Assembly (NCBI GenBank): GCA_949130495.1
Contig: OX422211.1
Coordinates: 635,409,217 to 635,473,216, forward strand
DNA length: 64,000 nt
Direction of reading: 5' to 3'
Source: Sambucus nigra
Lineage: Eukaryota > Streptophyta > Magnoliopsida > Dipsacales > Adoxaceae
Below are positions 33,035-46,708 of the stretch, piece after piece. A program made the position numbers and the translations under genes. Under the pieces are notes generated by a model. The model searched no databases. It had not been told where the DNA came from and worked only from the letters and a program-made list of their open reading frames with translations. Within the stretch, counting starts at the first letter, position 1. Each line of letters starts with the position of its first letter.

Positions 33035-33775
33035 GTTGTAAACATGTGTTTTGGAAGAAATATAATCTATAAAACTTAACACGTGAAAATGGACTTTTGT
33101 TAGAAGTATTTTTTCTCTCAAAAATCTCAAGAGGATGTCAAAAGTTATCCTTAAAAACCGTATCCCCTAAGTGTATAAATCTGATGCAAACAAAGTGGGA
33201 AAAGTGGGAAAAAACTAATAAACTGCAAAAAAAAACACCAGGTCGTTCGAACGACTTTGTTCGAGCGACATAGTTCTAACGAAAAAATAGAAAAAAATAA
33301 ACAAATCTTGTTAGAAGGGTCCTTTGAATGACCTTAGTATCTCATTCGAACGACTTTGAAAAGTTAAATATGTTCGATACAAATGCCTGGACGCCAGTTT
33401 CGTATTTTTCTAATTTTTTTTAATTAGTTATGATTTTTCTACAGAAAGGTGTCCAAGAACAAAATCTTTAGATAGCATGAATTAAAAATAATTAACAAAA
33501 ATATTAACACCCAATAAAAAATATCCAAGTCTCTATATATATTAGTGCATTCATACCTTTAGACACTTTGGAAATGACGAAATGTTGATGACGTGAAACT
33601 TGGCATGAAAAGCCGACAATGATATGAACTTCAGAATTTGGGCCGCTATGTCTTCAACTCTTCAAACGTCATAGGATTTTAGGTACAACATGAACATCTA
33701 TCCTATGATAAAAATTATTTTATTTAGAATTAAGCCAACACTACAAATTGACTCAATTGGAAATTTGTCTTTACA

Positions 33776-36750
33776 AATCTCCCCCTTTGGTTATTCCGGG
33801 ATAAAACCAAAAATTAAAAAATCCTATGGGCCGTTGAGCACATCTAGACACAATCCCACCCAAAATAAATAAAAATACAATGCTTGACTCGACTCATAGA
33901 TTAAGAGATTTTCCTCTCATCGCTTTAAAAAAAATTCCTCTAAAGATGATTTCGTGCACACTTGAGAAAACCATCAAAGGCATAGGGAATATAACAATAT
34001 TAAAGTAAATGTGAATCTAAATTTCTCCCCCTTAATTAATTATCCCCCTTTATCTAACAATTATCTTCCTAGAAATACATCTCCCCCAAAGTTAAATCTC
34101 CCCATATTTAAAAGAATTAGATATCATTTCTCCCCCTTTTTGTTCAGGAATAGACAATGGTTAAACAATCATAAATAATTTATTTCACCTCCAATTAAAA
34201 TCACATTCTCCTCTTAAACGAAACAAGGGATAAGTAAAATTGAAAAACAAGTTTATCATGTAATGATGTAAAATGTGGCAAGTACAATAAAGCATATAGA
34301 AAACAATGAAATTCAACTAATCCTCACAAAATATAATGAAAATCAACTATGATGCGATACCAAAAAAAAATACCACATATAATGTATTATGATAAGCATG
34401 GGATATCAAAATAAAATTCGCAACAAGATAGATATCTATTTGAACTCAAAGCATACATGGACTGGCTAGCAAGGTAAAGACTTAAAAAAGCAACATCATA
34501 TATATACATACACAAAGGATATCAATGACACACAAGTGTGTGTATACACACACACACACACACACTCACAAATGGCACAAAATAAAATAATATAAGCTTT
34601 CCACACTCTTGTGGCATAAATGTGTCATTTGGAAATGGAAGTGATGGGGTGTGAACTAGATACAATTAAATTATGACCCAATCACTTAAACATGTTCAAG
34701 GAGTTCCATTTGATTGCAAAACTTTATCAAACATGTATTATGTCTCATGTGATAAAAAAAATTAACTCAAAGAACAAAATAAGCACAATGCATACGAGCC
34801 TAGAATATTGATTATTCTACAACCAATAGAGTCATGACAAAATAGCATAACTAGGATACAAAGTCATTATTAAAACTCATTGATATTTTCATCCAAACTC
34901 CCTCAAGATCGATATTATTTTCTTTTCTTTTGAATGAATATATCAAACTAAAAAAATTAGGCGTTGGCTATTTTTTTACATTGACACAATTTTTAGGCCT
35001 TTTCAAACTTTCAGGCCTTGTCTATTTTTTAGGCCTTGGCTATTTTTTTACATTGACACACTTTTTTAGGTCCAATCCAAATGGTGCTTTAATCGTAACA
35101 GATAAGTATTCCTTTCGTAGCCCTTCCCCGTGTACTATCATATATAATATTTTTGATTCACATTCATAAATCTCACATGCAACGGTTCTTACATGCACAA
35201 ATCCTCCAAAGTCACAATACATGTAGATGACTAAATTTTTTGGAGAAAGTCTCACATAGCTCAAATATTCGTGTGAAGTTAAAGTTTAAATGAGCTCGTG
35301 CATGTGTGCAAAAGAGGCATAAATTAGATCCTTTAAGGAAATCAAATTCAAACTACTCCATCAAGCATGATAAAGAACAATTTAATGATTTAAATTTACA
35401 ACCAAGAGTTCTAGCCACATGGAAGCGGGGTATGTAGGATTTAACATAAGTATATGCCATAAAATATGTGGAAAACCCAAATATATACACACAAAAAAAT
35501 CTTTTTTGAGTTTTTCAATTTTTGACCAACAAAAAAAATTTACTAAAAAATAAACAAAATCTTTTTATTTTTTTCAGATGATGCCAACAAAAATAAAATA
35601 TATAAACACGTCAAAATTCTAGCAAAGAATATATAATGAGGCATGAACTAGAAGATGACAAACAAACATACAACTAACAAGATTATATGACATGTAGCAC
35701 AAAAGCTTGTGTATGAGAACATGCAAGCAATCACCCATAAGATATAGCATGTGAAGAGTCGTGTCCAAGCATGCGAGAATAAAAAATTCTAACATCCAGT
35801 GCCTCTAAAAGTGATTTTCTAACCTAAATAGACGTGTATCTAAAATGACGGGGTTCGAGAACCAAGAAAACACAAGACTTCAACTTCCTAGGACCTTTTC
35901 TAAGATCAAAACAAAAATACCTAAGGTGAACTTTCCTACCACAATGCGAGCACGTGTAAACACGAAAATGTAACCTAAGGTGTGACCTTTTCTAATTTTC
36001 TTGGATGAAAATGACCCTCTAAAACATACAACGGTCTTAGCGTTAGCAACAAAATCATTAGAATAAGACGAGCCAAAACCATGACTACTTGAGTTGTTTA
36101 AATCATTTTTTAACTTCAAAACTTTGGAAGCAAGGAATTAGACTCCTCAAATTTTTGGGGCTCCATTAAATTTTCAATAATCTCTAGAAGGTTATGTCGC
36201 TCTCCCTCAATGTGAGAAAACTTATCCCTAAGAGTCTTTTTATGTGCCACACAATCATTTATGAAAATATTTTCGTCAATGGCACAAACATTATAATTTT
36301 TTAAGTCCTCTAACTCTTTTTATAAAATGAGGAACTTTATTATCACTCTCTTTGTTGAACACTTCTAAAAATTTAAAATTATAATTCATGTCCATGAGCT
36401 TGTCACAACGAATATCTCTTTGAGTTTGAGAGATTTGCAAAAATTCAATTTTAGATTTAAAACACAAAATTTTCTTTTCAAGAAATTTAATTCTTTTTGC
36501 AAATCTCAAATTCAATTCAGTTAATTTTTCATTACGACTATGAAGCTCATTAAACTCCTCTCGAATATCAATATCATCGTCATCACTAAAAATATCGGAC
36601 AACTTCTCACTGTGATAGCCCATCGAGAGAAACAAACAAATAATGAAAGAGAGATAAATGAACCACCCTAAAAAGCAAAGAGCACAAAAAACCTTAAAAC
36701 CAAAAGGTGATAAACGGAATAATTTAGTGTTCCCGTGTCTAATACTAATT
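33776..36750 (-). mobile_element. Array internal region 2 (int2)
   Basis: 2975 bp, collinear with int1 and int3: polypyrimidine cluster at 33777-34145, short TG/CA repeat at 34537-34566, non-coding AT-rich middle, gag at 35800-36620, and primer site 'taatactaatt' at about 36738. No protease or pol. Confidence 0.8.
35800..36620 (-). pseudogene. gag of array unit 2
   Basis: Starts MGYHSEKLSDIFSDDDDIDI and has the same coiled-coil order as the other units. In the minus-strand frame around 35930 the knuckle reads CSHCGRKVHLRYFC, with all four metal ligands kept, followed by the LVLEPRHFRYTSI-like tail. Frameshifts at about 36300, 36130 and 35960 break it. Confidence 0.68.
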
Positions 36751-38256
36751 TGTAAAATATGTGCCTTTTAAATTTAAATTCTAAAATGGTGATGGTTCAC
36801 ATAAATAAATAATTTAAAATTTCTTTTTAAATCTTAACAAACGAAAACTACAAATTTTAATTTCTTAAAAAAAAAATTAAACTTAAACTAATATTTGAAT
36901 TTTTTTTAGACAAAGTTAATTCAATTCAAGTCCTAAATTAGCCTAACAACAATTAATTCATGTTTTAATATAGGCCAAACAAATTTTACCAAATAAAATT
37001 TGTTGACTAGAATTAAATTAAACTAAAAGTATCCCAAAATTAATTTAACACCAAATCAAACTAAGGTTATGATTTAAACCAAATTTCATCTTTTTGACCT
37101 AAGCATGCATCTAAGTGATTTTTCAAGATAAAATAAACAATAACAACCACAAGGCGTGATGTACGAGGAAAATCCCCAACGGGAAAAACCTCATACGACC
37201 CAACCTACAAATCCACTAGGTATGGTTTTACAAATACAAGACAAAAGACTTACTTCCTTGACTCGAATCCCTTCAATCCATGACGTTTCTTCTTGCATCC
37301 ACCTCTCCCTAGTTGATAACTACGGAATCCATCGCAGCCTCGAAATCCACTGATGGGGCCTAGTTGTCCACCTCACACGAAGCCTTTATCCTATGTGTAC
37401 TGCAACTCAAAAACGGAATCGACCACACGAAACAAACTCCTTTTGGGGTAGAGATAGAACCCGGTGCCAAAATTATCTCAAGAAAAAATTATATAAATAG
37501 AGGAACTTGGATCAAAACTAAAACATGGGTGTAAACATGTGTTTTAGAAGAAATATAATCTTTAAAACTTAACACATGGAAATGGACTTTTATTTGAAGT
37601 ATTTTTTTCTCTCAAACAATCTACAAGAATGTAAAACGTCATCCCTAAAAAATGTATCCCCGAAGTGTATAAATCTGATGAAAACAAAGTGGGGAAAGTG
37701 GGAAAAAATTGACGAAACTGCAAAAAAAACGTCTGGTCATTCGAACGACTTTGTTAGAGCAATATAGTTCTAACGAGAAAAAGAAACAAATCTCATTAAA
37801 AGGTACATTTGAACAACCTTAGTATCACATTCGAACGAATTTGAAAAGTTAGATATTTTCGATACGAATGCGTAGCCGCGAGTTTCGTATTTTTTTTATT
37901 TTTTTAATTAGTTATGATTTTTCTATGAAAAGGTGTCCGGGAACAAAATCTTTAGATAGTATGAATTAAAAAAATAACAAAATATTAACACCCAATAAAA
38001 AATATTCAAGTCTGTGTATAAATTAATGCATTCATACCTTTAGAGACTTTGGAAATGATGAAATGTTGATGACATGAAGCTTGGCACGAAAAGCCGATAA
38101 TGATATGAACTTCAGAATCTGGGTCGCTACATCTTCAACTCTTCAAACGTCATAGGCTTTTAGGTACAACATGAACATCTATCCTATGACAAAAAATATT
38201 TTGTCTAGAATTAAGTCAACACTGCAAATTGACTCAATTGGAAATTTGTCCTTACA
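36751..38256 (-). repeat. LTR-c of the array (uninterrupted)
   Basis: 1506 bp, plus-sense TGTAAAATATGTGCC ... TTTGTCCTTACA, between int2 and int3. This is the only copy without an inserted element and serves as the reference for the others. It contains a 'ggtcattcgaacgac' palindrome region near 37734. Confidence 0.9.
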
Positions 38257-38990
38257 AATCTCCCCCTTTGGTTATTCCGAGACAAAATAAAAAATTAAAA
38301 AATCCTATGGGCCGTCGAGCACATCTAGACACAATCCCACCCCCAAAAAATAAAAATACAATGCTTGACTCAACTCATAGATGAAGAGATTTGCCTCTCA
38401 CCGCTATAAAAAAAAATTGCCACTAAAGATGATTTCGTGCACACTAGAGAAAACCATCAAAAGCATAGGGAATATAGAAATATTAAAGTAAATGTGAAAC
38501 TAAATCTCTCCCCCTTACAATGATCTTCCTCGAAAGACGTCTCCCCCAAAGTTAAATCTCCCCAAATTTCAAAGGATTAGATATCATTTCTCCCCCTTTT
38601 TTCCAGGAATAGACAAAGGTTAAATAATCACAAATAACATATTTCACCTCCAATTAAAAGAACATTCTCCCCCTAAACGAAAAAAGGGATAAGTAAAAAA
38701 GAAAAAAAAGTTTATCATGCAATAATGTAAAAGTTAACAGTTACAATAAAGCATATAGGAAACAATGAAATTCAAATAATACTCACAAAATATAATGAAT
38801 ATCAACTATGATGCGATAACAAAAAATACCACATATAATGTATTATGATAAGCATGGGATATCAAACTAAAATTCGCAACAAGATAAATATCTATCTGAA
38901 CTCAAAGCATACATGGATTAGCTAGCAAGGCAAAGACTTAAAAAACACTATCATATATATACATACACAAATGATATCAATGACATACAA

Positions 38991-39021
<31 letters not shown>

Positions 39022-41197
39022 AACACTCAAATGACACAAAATAAAATAATATAATCTTTCCACACTCTTCTGGCATAAATGTGTCATTTGGAAATGGAAG
39101 TGATGGGGTTTGAACTATATACAATTAAATTATGACCCAATCACTTAAACATGTTCAAGGAGTTCCGTTTGATTGCAAAAATTTACCAAACATGTATAAA
39201 GCCTCATGTGATAAAAAAATTAACTCAAAGAACAAAACAAGCACAATGCATACGAGCCTAGAATATTTATGATTCTACAAACTAATAGAGTCATGACAAA
39301 ATAGCATAACTAGGATACAAAGTCATTGTGCAAACTCATTGATATTTTCATCCAAACTCCCTCAAGATAGATATTTTTTTCTTTTCTTTTGAATGAATAT
39401 ATCAAACTAAGCAAATTAGGCCTTGGCTATTTTTTTACATTGACACAATTTTTAGGCCTTTTCAAACTTTCAGGACCTTGGCTTTTTTTTAAAATGCCAC
39501 ACTTTTTTAGGTCCAATTCAAACGGTGCTTTAATCACAAAGGATAAGTGTTCCTTTTGTAGCCCTTCCCCGTGCACTATCATAAATAATATTTTTTATTC
39601 ACACACATAAATCTTATGTGCAACGGTTCTTACATGCAAAAATTCTTCAAAGTCACAAAACATGTAGATGACTAAATTGGTAAGAGAACATCTCACTTAA
39701 CTTAAATATTCATGTGAAGTTGAAGTTCAAACGAGCTCGTGCATGTGTGCAAAAGAGACTTAAAATTAGAATCCTTTAATAAAATCAAATTCAAACTACT
39801 CCATGTAAGCATGATAAAGAACAATTTAAGGATTGAAATTCACAACCAAGAGTTCTAGCCATATGGAAGCGGGGGATGTAGGATTCAACACAAGTGTATG
39901 CCATACAATGTGTGTAAAACTCAAATATATATACAAAAAAAAATATTTTTTGACTTTTTCAATTTTTGACCAACAAAAAAATTGACTAAAAAATGAACAA
40001 AATCTTTTTATATTTTTCATATGATACCAACAAAAATAAAAAAGATAAACAAGTAAAAATTCTAGCAAAGCATATATAATGAGGCATGAACTAGAAAATG
40101 ATTGAGAAAAATACAACTAGCAAGAATATATGACATGTAGCACAAAAGCTAGTGTATGAGAACATGCAAGCAATCAACCATAAGATATAGCATGTGAAGA
40201 GTCATGTGCAAGCATACGAGAATCAACAAGTATAACATCTAGCGCCTTTAAAAGTGATTTTTTAACCCAAATGTACGTGTATCTAAATTGACGGGGTTCG
40301 AGAACCAAGGGAACACTAGACTTCAACTTCCTAGGACCTCTTCTAAGATCATAACAAAAAGACCTAAGGTGTCATTTCCTACCACAGTGCGAGCATGTGT
40401 AAACATAAGGAATGTAACCTAAGGTGAGAACTTTTCTAACGTCCTTGGGTAAAGTTGACCCTTTAAAACAAACAATGGCCTTGGCTTTAGAAAAGGAAGT
40501 ATTAGAACAAGACGAGCGAGAACCATTACTACTTGAGTCATTTAAATCATTTTTTAACTTCAAAACTTTGGACTCAAGCAAGGAATTAGACTCCTCAAAT
40601 TTTTGGGACTCCTTCAAATTTTCAATAATCCCTTGAAGGTTATCTCGCGCTCCCTCAATGTGAGTAAACTTGTCCCTAAGAGTCTTTTGACGTGCCACAC
40701 AATCATTTATCAAAATATTTACGTCAATGGCACAAATCTTAGAATTTTTTAAGTCCTCTAACTCTTTTTCTAAAATGAGGACTCTATTATCACTTTCTTT
40801 CTTAGACACTTCTAAAAATTTTAAATTATGATTCATGTCCATGAGCTTCTCATGATGAATATCTCTTTGAGTTTGACAGGCTAACAAAAATTCAATTTTA
40901 GATTTAAAACACAAATTTTATTTTTCAAGAAATTTGATTCTTTTTTCAAATCTCAAATTCAATTCAATTAATTTTTCATTACGACTATGAAGCTCATTAT
41001 ACTCCTCTCGAATATAGAAATCATCATCATCACTAAAAATATTGGATAACTTATCACTGTGATGCCCCATATAGAGAAACAAACAAATAATGAAAGGGAG
41101 ATAAATAAACCACCCTAAAAAGCAAAGAGCACCCAAAACTTTAAAACCAAAAGGACCTAGAGGCAATAGTTTAGTGTTCCCGACTCTGATACTAATT
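38257..41197 (-). mobile_element. Array internal region 3 (int3)
   Basis: 2941 bp, same order as int1 and int2: polypyrimidine tracts at 38259-38680, short (TG)n(TA)n at 38992-39020, non-coding middle, gag at 40240-41070, and primer site 'ctgatactaatt' at about 41186. No pol. Confidence 0.8.
40240..41070 (-). pseudogene. gag of array unit 3
   Basis: Starts MGHHSDKLSNIFSDDDDF at 41070. After one frameshift near 40918 it is open for 180 residues (KFLEVSKKESDNRVLILEKE, LRDKFTHIEGARDNLQGI, LLESKVLKLKNDLNDSSS), the longest gag piece of the array. The knuckle CSHCGRK is broken by a TGA in place of the Gly codon before H. The tail WVKKSLLKALDVILVDSRML follows in frame. Confidence 0.72.
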
Positions 41198-42179
41198 TTT
41201 AAAATGCGTGCCTTTTATATTTAAATTCCAAAATGGGGATGGTTCACATATATACCAAATTTTAAAATTTATTTTTAAATCTTAACAAACAAAAACTACA
41301 AATTTTAGTTTCTTCATAACTAAAATTAAACTTAAACAAATCTTTGAATTTTTCTTTTAAACAAAGTTAATTCAATTCAAGTCCTAAATTAGCCTAACAA
41401 TAATTAATTCATGTTTTAATATATTGAAAACAAATTTTACCAAATTAAATTTGTTGACTTGAATTAAAATATGAAGCGCCCTTTATGTTTGACTCACTTA
41501 AGTCTACATTATATAGGCACTTGTCTAGTTTTGAAATAGTGACAAAATTGAGTCATATCACTGTCTACCAAAAAGCCTTTGACACTACATATCAAATTCC
41601 TCTAAAAGTCTCAAAGGTAGAATACCAACACTTTACGTAGGATTTCATTCATTTGTTGCATTCTTTATAATTTTGGTGTGTGTGTGTTAAATCCTATAAA
41701 AATAATCTTTAAATAATTTTTTGGATATGGTAAATAATTTTTTTGGAATTTATAAAACTTTTTTAATCATTTAAAAGTTGGTTTTAATAATTTTGTGGGT
41801 TGATTTATAATTATCTTTTTCTCCAAAAAACTTGCTTGGGTAGGATCCGAAAGTGCATAGAATTCTGTGGTGGAAAATGAGATTATTTTAAACTTTAAAA
41901 CACGCATTTTAGGCTTAATCCCTGCCCTACATGTGTTGATCTCTGAGCGATTCTACTTTTGTTTGTTTACACTCATAATCTTTATACGTAATCCTGTCCA
42001 TTGGATCATTTGCTATCTACGGTCTGCATGTCTTTACCTCAATCCTTGTGATATCAAAGAGTACATATCAAAAGGCTTTTAATAGCGCTCAATCTTCAGC
42101 CGTAAGATTTACTTCGATAATGTTAGAATTAATCTCAACCATTGATCTTATTCAACCCTTCCTGATCCTTCCAATCTTA

Positions 42180-42191
42180 GTATAAATATAG
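42180..42191 (+). promoter_or_regulatory. TATA box in the solo LTR
   Basis: GTATAAATATAG about 710 bp into the LTR. It fixes the likely plus orientation. Confidence 0.5.
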
Positions 42192-42838
42192 ACCAACTTG
42201 TGTACGTTTCCAATCTTTTGATCACTTTGAGTTCTGAGAGAAAATAAGAGAAGAGAGAGAGAGAGAGAGAATTAGAAACCCTAATCAAACTCCGGCCAAA
42301 CCTTTCACCAGAAAACCTTTCTGTGTGTTTGAGTGAGTTGAAAGTGAGAAGAACCAACCTCTCTACTCTTTAATCTCTTATCCAACCAAGTCTCAAAGTT
42401 TAGATTTCAATTTCTTCTCTTATAAATTTGAGATCTCAAACTGTGTGATACATATCACTTAGATCTTATTAAGTTTTATTTCTTTTTTCAAGAAATCATA
42501 TTTGTTGGTTGTTTTACTCTTATTTGATTGTTTTTTAAAACCAGAACCATCAAACTTATTTCTGTTTCAGTTTACGAGAAAAACAGACTTAGATCTAGAT
42601 AAGATCTTGAATGGGGTTTTAAACTTTCGTGAAATATTTCACACTTTTTGAAATATCTTTGTAAATAAAATAAAGAAAGTGTTTAGGACCCTGGCAGCTT
42701 TTTATATCAAGGTTCCCTCAAGATCTGTGGATAGAAATAAGGATCTGTAGTCTGAGAATATCAAACAAACTGTGATTCAGAAATCCTTACTGCATCTTAG
42801 AACTATATTTGTAATTTGTTAGGAATATTGTATGTATA

Positions 42839-42840
<2 letters not shown>

Positions 42841-42869
<29 letters not shown>
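42841..42869. repeat. (TG)n microsatellite in the solo LTR
   Basis: About 14 TG units. Confidence 0.9.
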
Positions 42870-42870
<1 letters not shown>

Positions 42871-44680
42871 GCATGCATGTGATTAGGCACTTCACCACTT
42901 ACACTTATCACACTACAACACTAAAGAAGTGTTGGTAGAGAGATTATTGACTTTAGAGTCTAAGTAAAGATAAAAGGAAAAGATATTACAAAGCTAGGAA
43001 AACAACCTCAATATCAGAACCTTCATAGGAGTCAGAATAATCCAAAGGAGTTGGTAAAAATTCTGGACTTAGAATTAGTCCTTCTTGTGTGTTTGGATTG
43101 TTATATAGTTTGTAATTTGTTACTCTATTTTAGCGTATTTTGCTTTTGAGGTGTAGAGACCTCCGTGGATGTATCCCCAATTGGGTGGGGTTTTACCACG
43201 TTAAAATCTAATGTACTTGCGTACTTACTCTTCCTCTCATCATCTTCTCGAGGCTGTGCTGATTTAGAACATATATAATTTTTGTTTTTCAAATCTAGTA
43301 CACCCTTAACTTAAATAACTCATTCATATAATCTTTTATACACATCTTGTGTTAGATGTTTATTTTAATTAAAGAGTTTCTTTAGAAAAACTATTCGGAG
43401 CCGTTTAAACTGTTTAATCTTTAATTAAACGACTTAAGTGGTATTTTTTCAAATTAAACTAAAATTATCCCAAAATAAATTTAACACCAAACTAATCTAA
43501 GGTTGTGATTTAAACTAAATTTTATCTTTTTAACCTAAGCATGCATCTAACTGATTTTGCAAGATAAAATAAACAATCATAACCACAAGGTGCGATGTAC
43601 GAGGAAAACCCACAATAGAAAAAATCTCAGACAACCCAGCCTACAAATCCACTAGGTATGGTTTTACAAATACAAGAAAAAAGACTTACTTCTTTGACTC
43701 GACTCCCTTCAAGCCTTGACGCTTTTCTTGCATCCTCCTCTGCCTAGTTGATAACTATGAAATCCACTGCAGTCTCGAAATCCACCGATGGGGCCTAGCT
43801 ACCGTCCACCTCACACGAAGCCTTTCTCTATATGTGTATCGCAACTCAAAAATGGAATCGACTTCACGAAAAAACTCCTTTTGTGGTAGAGATAGAACCC
43901 GATGCCAAAATTATCTCAAGATAAAATTATATAAATAGAGGAACTTGTATCAAAACTAAAACAAGGGTGTAAACATGTGTTTTGGAAGATATATGATCTT
44001 TAAAACTTAACACATGAAAATGGAATTTTGTTGGAAGTATTTTTGCTCTCAAAAATATCTAAAGAATGTAAAAATTCCTCCCTAAAAACTGTATCCCTAA
44101 AGTGTATAAATCTGATGAAAACAAAGTGGGAAAAGTGGGAAAAAACTGACGAAACTGCAAAAAAAAAAACACCAGGTCGTTCGAACAACATAGTTCTAAC
44201 GAAAAAATAGAGAAAAAAATATCATTAGAAGGTCCATTCGAACGACCATAATATCTCATTCGAACGACTTTGAAAGGTTAGATATTTTTTATACGAACGC
44301 GTGGCCGCGAGTTTCGTATTTTTCTGATTTTTTTTAATTAGTTATGATTTTTCTATGGAAAGGTGTCCGAAGAACAAAATCTTTAGATAGTATTAATTAA
44401 AAAAATATTAACACCCAATAAAAAAATATCCAAGTCTCTATATATATTAATGCATTCATACCTTTAGAGACTTTGGAAATGATGAAAGGTTGATGACGTG
44501 AAACTTGGCACGAAAAGTCGACAATGATATGAACTTTAGAATCTGGGTCGTTACGCCTTCAACTCTTCAAACGTCATAGTCTTTTAGATACAACATGAAC
44601 ATCTATCCTATGACACAAATTATTTTATCTGGAATTAAGCCAACACTAAAAATTGACTCAATTGGAAATTTGTCCTTATA

Positions 44681-45430
44681 GTGATTTTCAAAGTATAACA
44701 CAAGGTGGGGTAAAATCCCCGAGTTTTGGCTTTGGACGATAAAGGTGGAATAGTGTGAAAATTTGAAATTTTTTAAAATACATTAATATGGACTCAGATG
44801 AGGTTAGGAAAGAATTAATAAGGGCCTAGAGCGCTAGGGTGAGAGATCTAAAATACTGGCCAGAGCATATGGTAGTGTAGCCGATGGTGTGGATCCCGTT
44901 AAAGTACGCGGTTATTTGGAGGATTTCAAGAAAAATATAATGGAACATGATAAAGAAATGGGTTGTGTTGTGAATATAAGATAAGATAACCTAAAATGAA
45001 AAGAAATTGGTAAATGTTCAAGTTGAAAAGACAATATGGACCAGAGATATGAGAAATTGGATAATTTCCATGTAAAGTGAAAAGAATGGTAAAGTGAGGT
45101 GATTAAATGAGTAATTAATCAACCTAAGGAGGTTTTAACCAATAACTAATGCAAGTGTGTGGTTGCGAAAGGTTTTCAACGGGAAAAATATTTTCTAACA
45201 TATAACGTGCGTTTGTTGAAAGGTTATCTTCAAGGAATATACTAAGGTAAATTTGGTGTAAGTAAACTGGTGATTTTGATAGAAGAATTATTCTCTATAG
45301 ACAAGTGGTATTTTGTTTAAATTAGAAAATTTGGTAAGTTGGCAAAAAGGGTCTCTTTATTGGATTATTCTGATTTAATCAAAACAAATAACGTTTTTGG
45401 AATAAAAACGATTTCTTGAATTAATGTATG

Positions 45431-45516
<86 letters not shown>

Positions 45517-46100
45517 GTAATTGTATGTGTACATAGCCATAATGTCTTCGAATCTCTTTTCTGCCGTTTGAATCGATATTGCGTTGTTGTATTTTCCACT
45601 AGGCTTTCGGCTCATTTCCTCTTCTTAGTTATGGAAGGTTGTGTGCAGTTTCATATTTTGAGAGCGTTGTACAGGTAAATATCCTTTTTCTTTTACGTTA
45701 ATTTCTCTGAATGCTCAGACTCCGGGGACGCTTCCCATAGGTCCCACACGCAGCTTGATATGAAGTAGAATTGCATGCTAAACAAACGAAAGGTTAATTA
45801 TATAAAACTCAATTAGGAACATTATTTAGGTTGTATCATTGCACTTCACACCTAACGTTCGAGCAGGACCGGGTTGACCCATAAGTAACCTATAAATTCA
45901 GGCTAGGGCTTTACAATAAAACCAAAGGCCCAAAGAAAGAGGACCCAAGCAATTGTCTTATCCAGGAAGATTTCAGGTCGCCTAACGATAAGTTGTTAAC
46001 TATGTGGAAAATAGTCCCACAACTTAAAAGAATGGTTCTCTAATAAAAAGAAATTTTGTAAGTGACGTTCCCCCACAATTGCATTGTAGCATGGAGAAAT
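44681..46100. other. Unassigned old repeat-like sequence
   Basis: Begins directly after the outer LTR of the array. No open frame is convincing. The style (gag-like leaders absent, 'ctcagactccggggacgc' near 45715) weakly recalls chromovirus LTR sequence such as 'ctcagggacgc' near 49976, but I cannot align it reliably. Contains a long TA run. Confidence 0.35.
45435..45513. repeat. (TA)n microsatellite
   Basis: About 39 TA units. Tyrosine/isoleucine frames across it are artefacts. Confidence 0.95.
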
Positions 46101-46708
46101 CTTTGGATTGTTACCAATCTTTAGTGCAACCAGTAGTAGAGGGTTCACCTAACTTGCGCGATCCAGAACCTGCAATAGCAGGTAAAGAAAATGCAAAGTA
46201 TTGAGGTTTTCACCAGAGAGTGTAACACTCGACCACATATTGTTATAATCTATGAAAGATAATAAATCAAAACGTTGCTAGTTGAACACCTCAAATCCCT
46301 CCTCTGGATGTCAACGAGAACCCATTACCATCCCACCAATATGGGTCTGCCAACATGGTTGTGACCCATAATTTGAAAGAGATGATGGAGTGTGAGGAGT
46401 GGATAAAAATGACAATGACTGGTGATTAGGTGCTCGGTTTGGCCAGTATACATTAAAAATGTGTTTAAGAATAAGAGTTAGAGATTCAAGAGGGGGAACA
46501 TCAATGTATTCCTTGCACTAGATGAAGGTGGAACTATAGAGGCAGTGTATGTCTACAATACATAAAATTATAAGCTATATATAAACTATGAGTGTGCGTA
46601 AATTACCAAAAGTCCAAAACTTATTTATTTTCAATCAAATCGGAGATAAGTTTGAGACTTGGTTGATGGTTACCAAAAAAATTCTTGAAGAAGTAAAAGA
46701 CACAGGGG
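46101..46708 (+). pseudogene. Degraded gag-pol connector of an old gypsy element
   Basis: Short coding-like patches only, e.g. 'HQYGSANMVVTHNLKEMMEC' in the stretch at 46330-46400. It leads into the protease remnant and ends near 'ITDLLEDSS'. Too damaged for a firm call. Confidence 0.35.

Larger units (their letters stand above)
20392..33775 (-). repeat. LTR-b of the array, split by element 2
   Basis: Present as 20392-21196 and 33040-33775 (1541 bp in total), with the two ends of the retrotransposon 21197-33034 and the duplicated GTTGT between. Outer ends TGTAAAACGTGTGCC and TTTGTCTTTACA match LTR-c and LTR-d. It contains a G run (about 21097-21113) where LTR-c has only a few G, and palindromes of the TCGTTCGAACGA type near 33243. 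Confidence 0.9.
41472..43451 (+). mobile_element. Solo LTR (Ty1/copia-like), 1980 bp, inserted in LTR-d
   Basis: Begins TGAAGCGCCC and ends TATTTTTTCA, flanked by AAATA (41467-41471) and AATTA (43452-43456), a 5-bp duplication with one mismatch. LTR-c lacks it. Within it lies a TATA box (GTATAAATATAG, 42180-42191), then GA-rich and 'aaaccctaat' leader-like sequence. Further on is a 'ccccaattgggtggggtttt' plus 'ccacgttaaaatct' block that resembles the conserved end part of copia LTRs. No coding region. A solo LTR arises by recombination between two LTRs. Confidence 0.7.
41198..44680 (-). repeat. LTR-d, outer LTR of the array, split by a solo LTR
   Basis: 41198-41471 and 43452-44680 (about 1.5 kb together). 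The left end reads TTTAAAATGCGTGCC (terminal TG mutated to TT) and the right end TTTGTCCTTATA (CA to TA). After 44680 the sequence is unrelated to int1-3, so this is the 5' outer edge of the array in element sense. Confidence 0.88.

Noticed and set aside
42200..42700. Possible host gene 5' region (TATA box, GA-rich leader)
   Set aside because: No coding sequence follows, and the segment is bounded by TG/CA ends and a near-perfect 5-bp duplication, so a solo LTR fits better.
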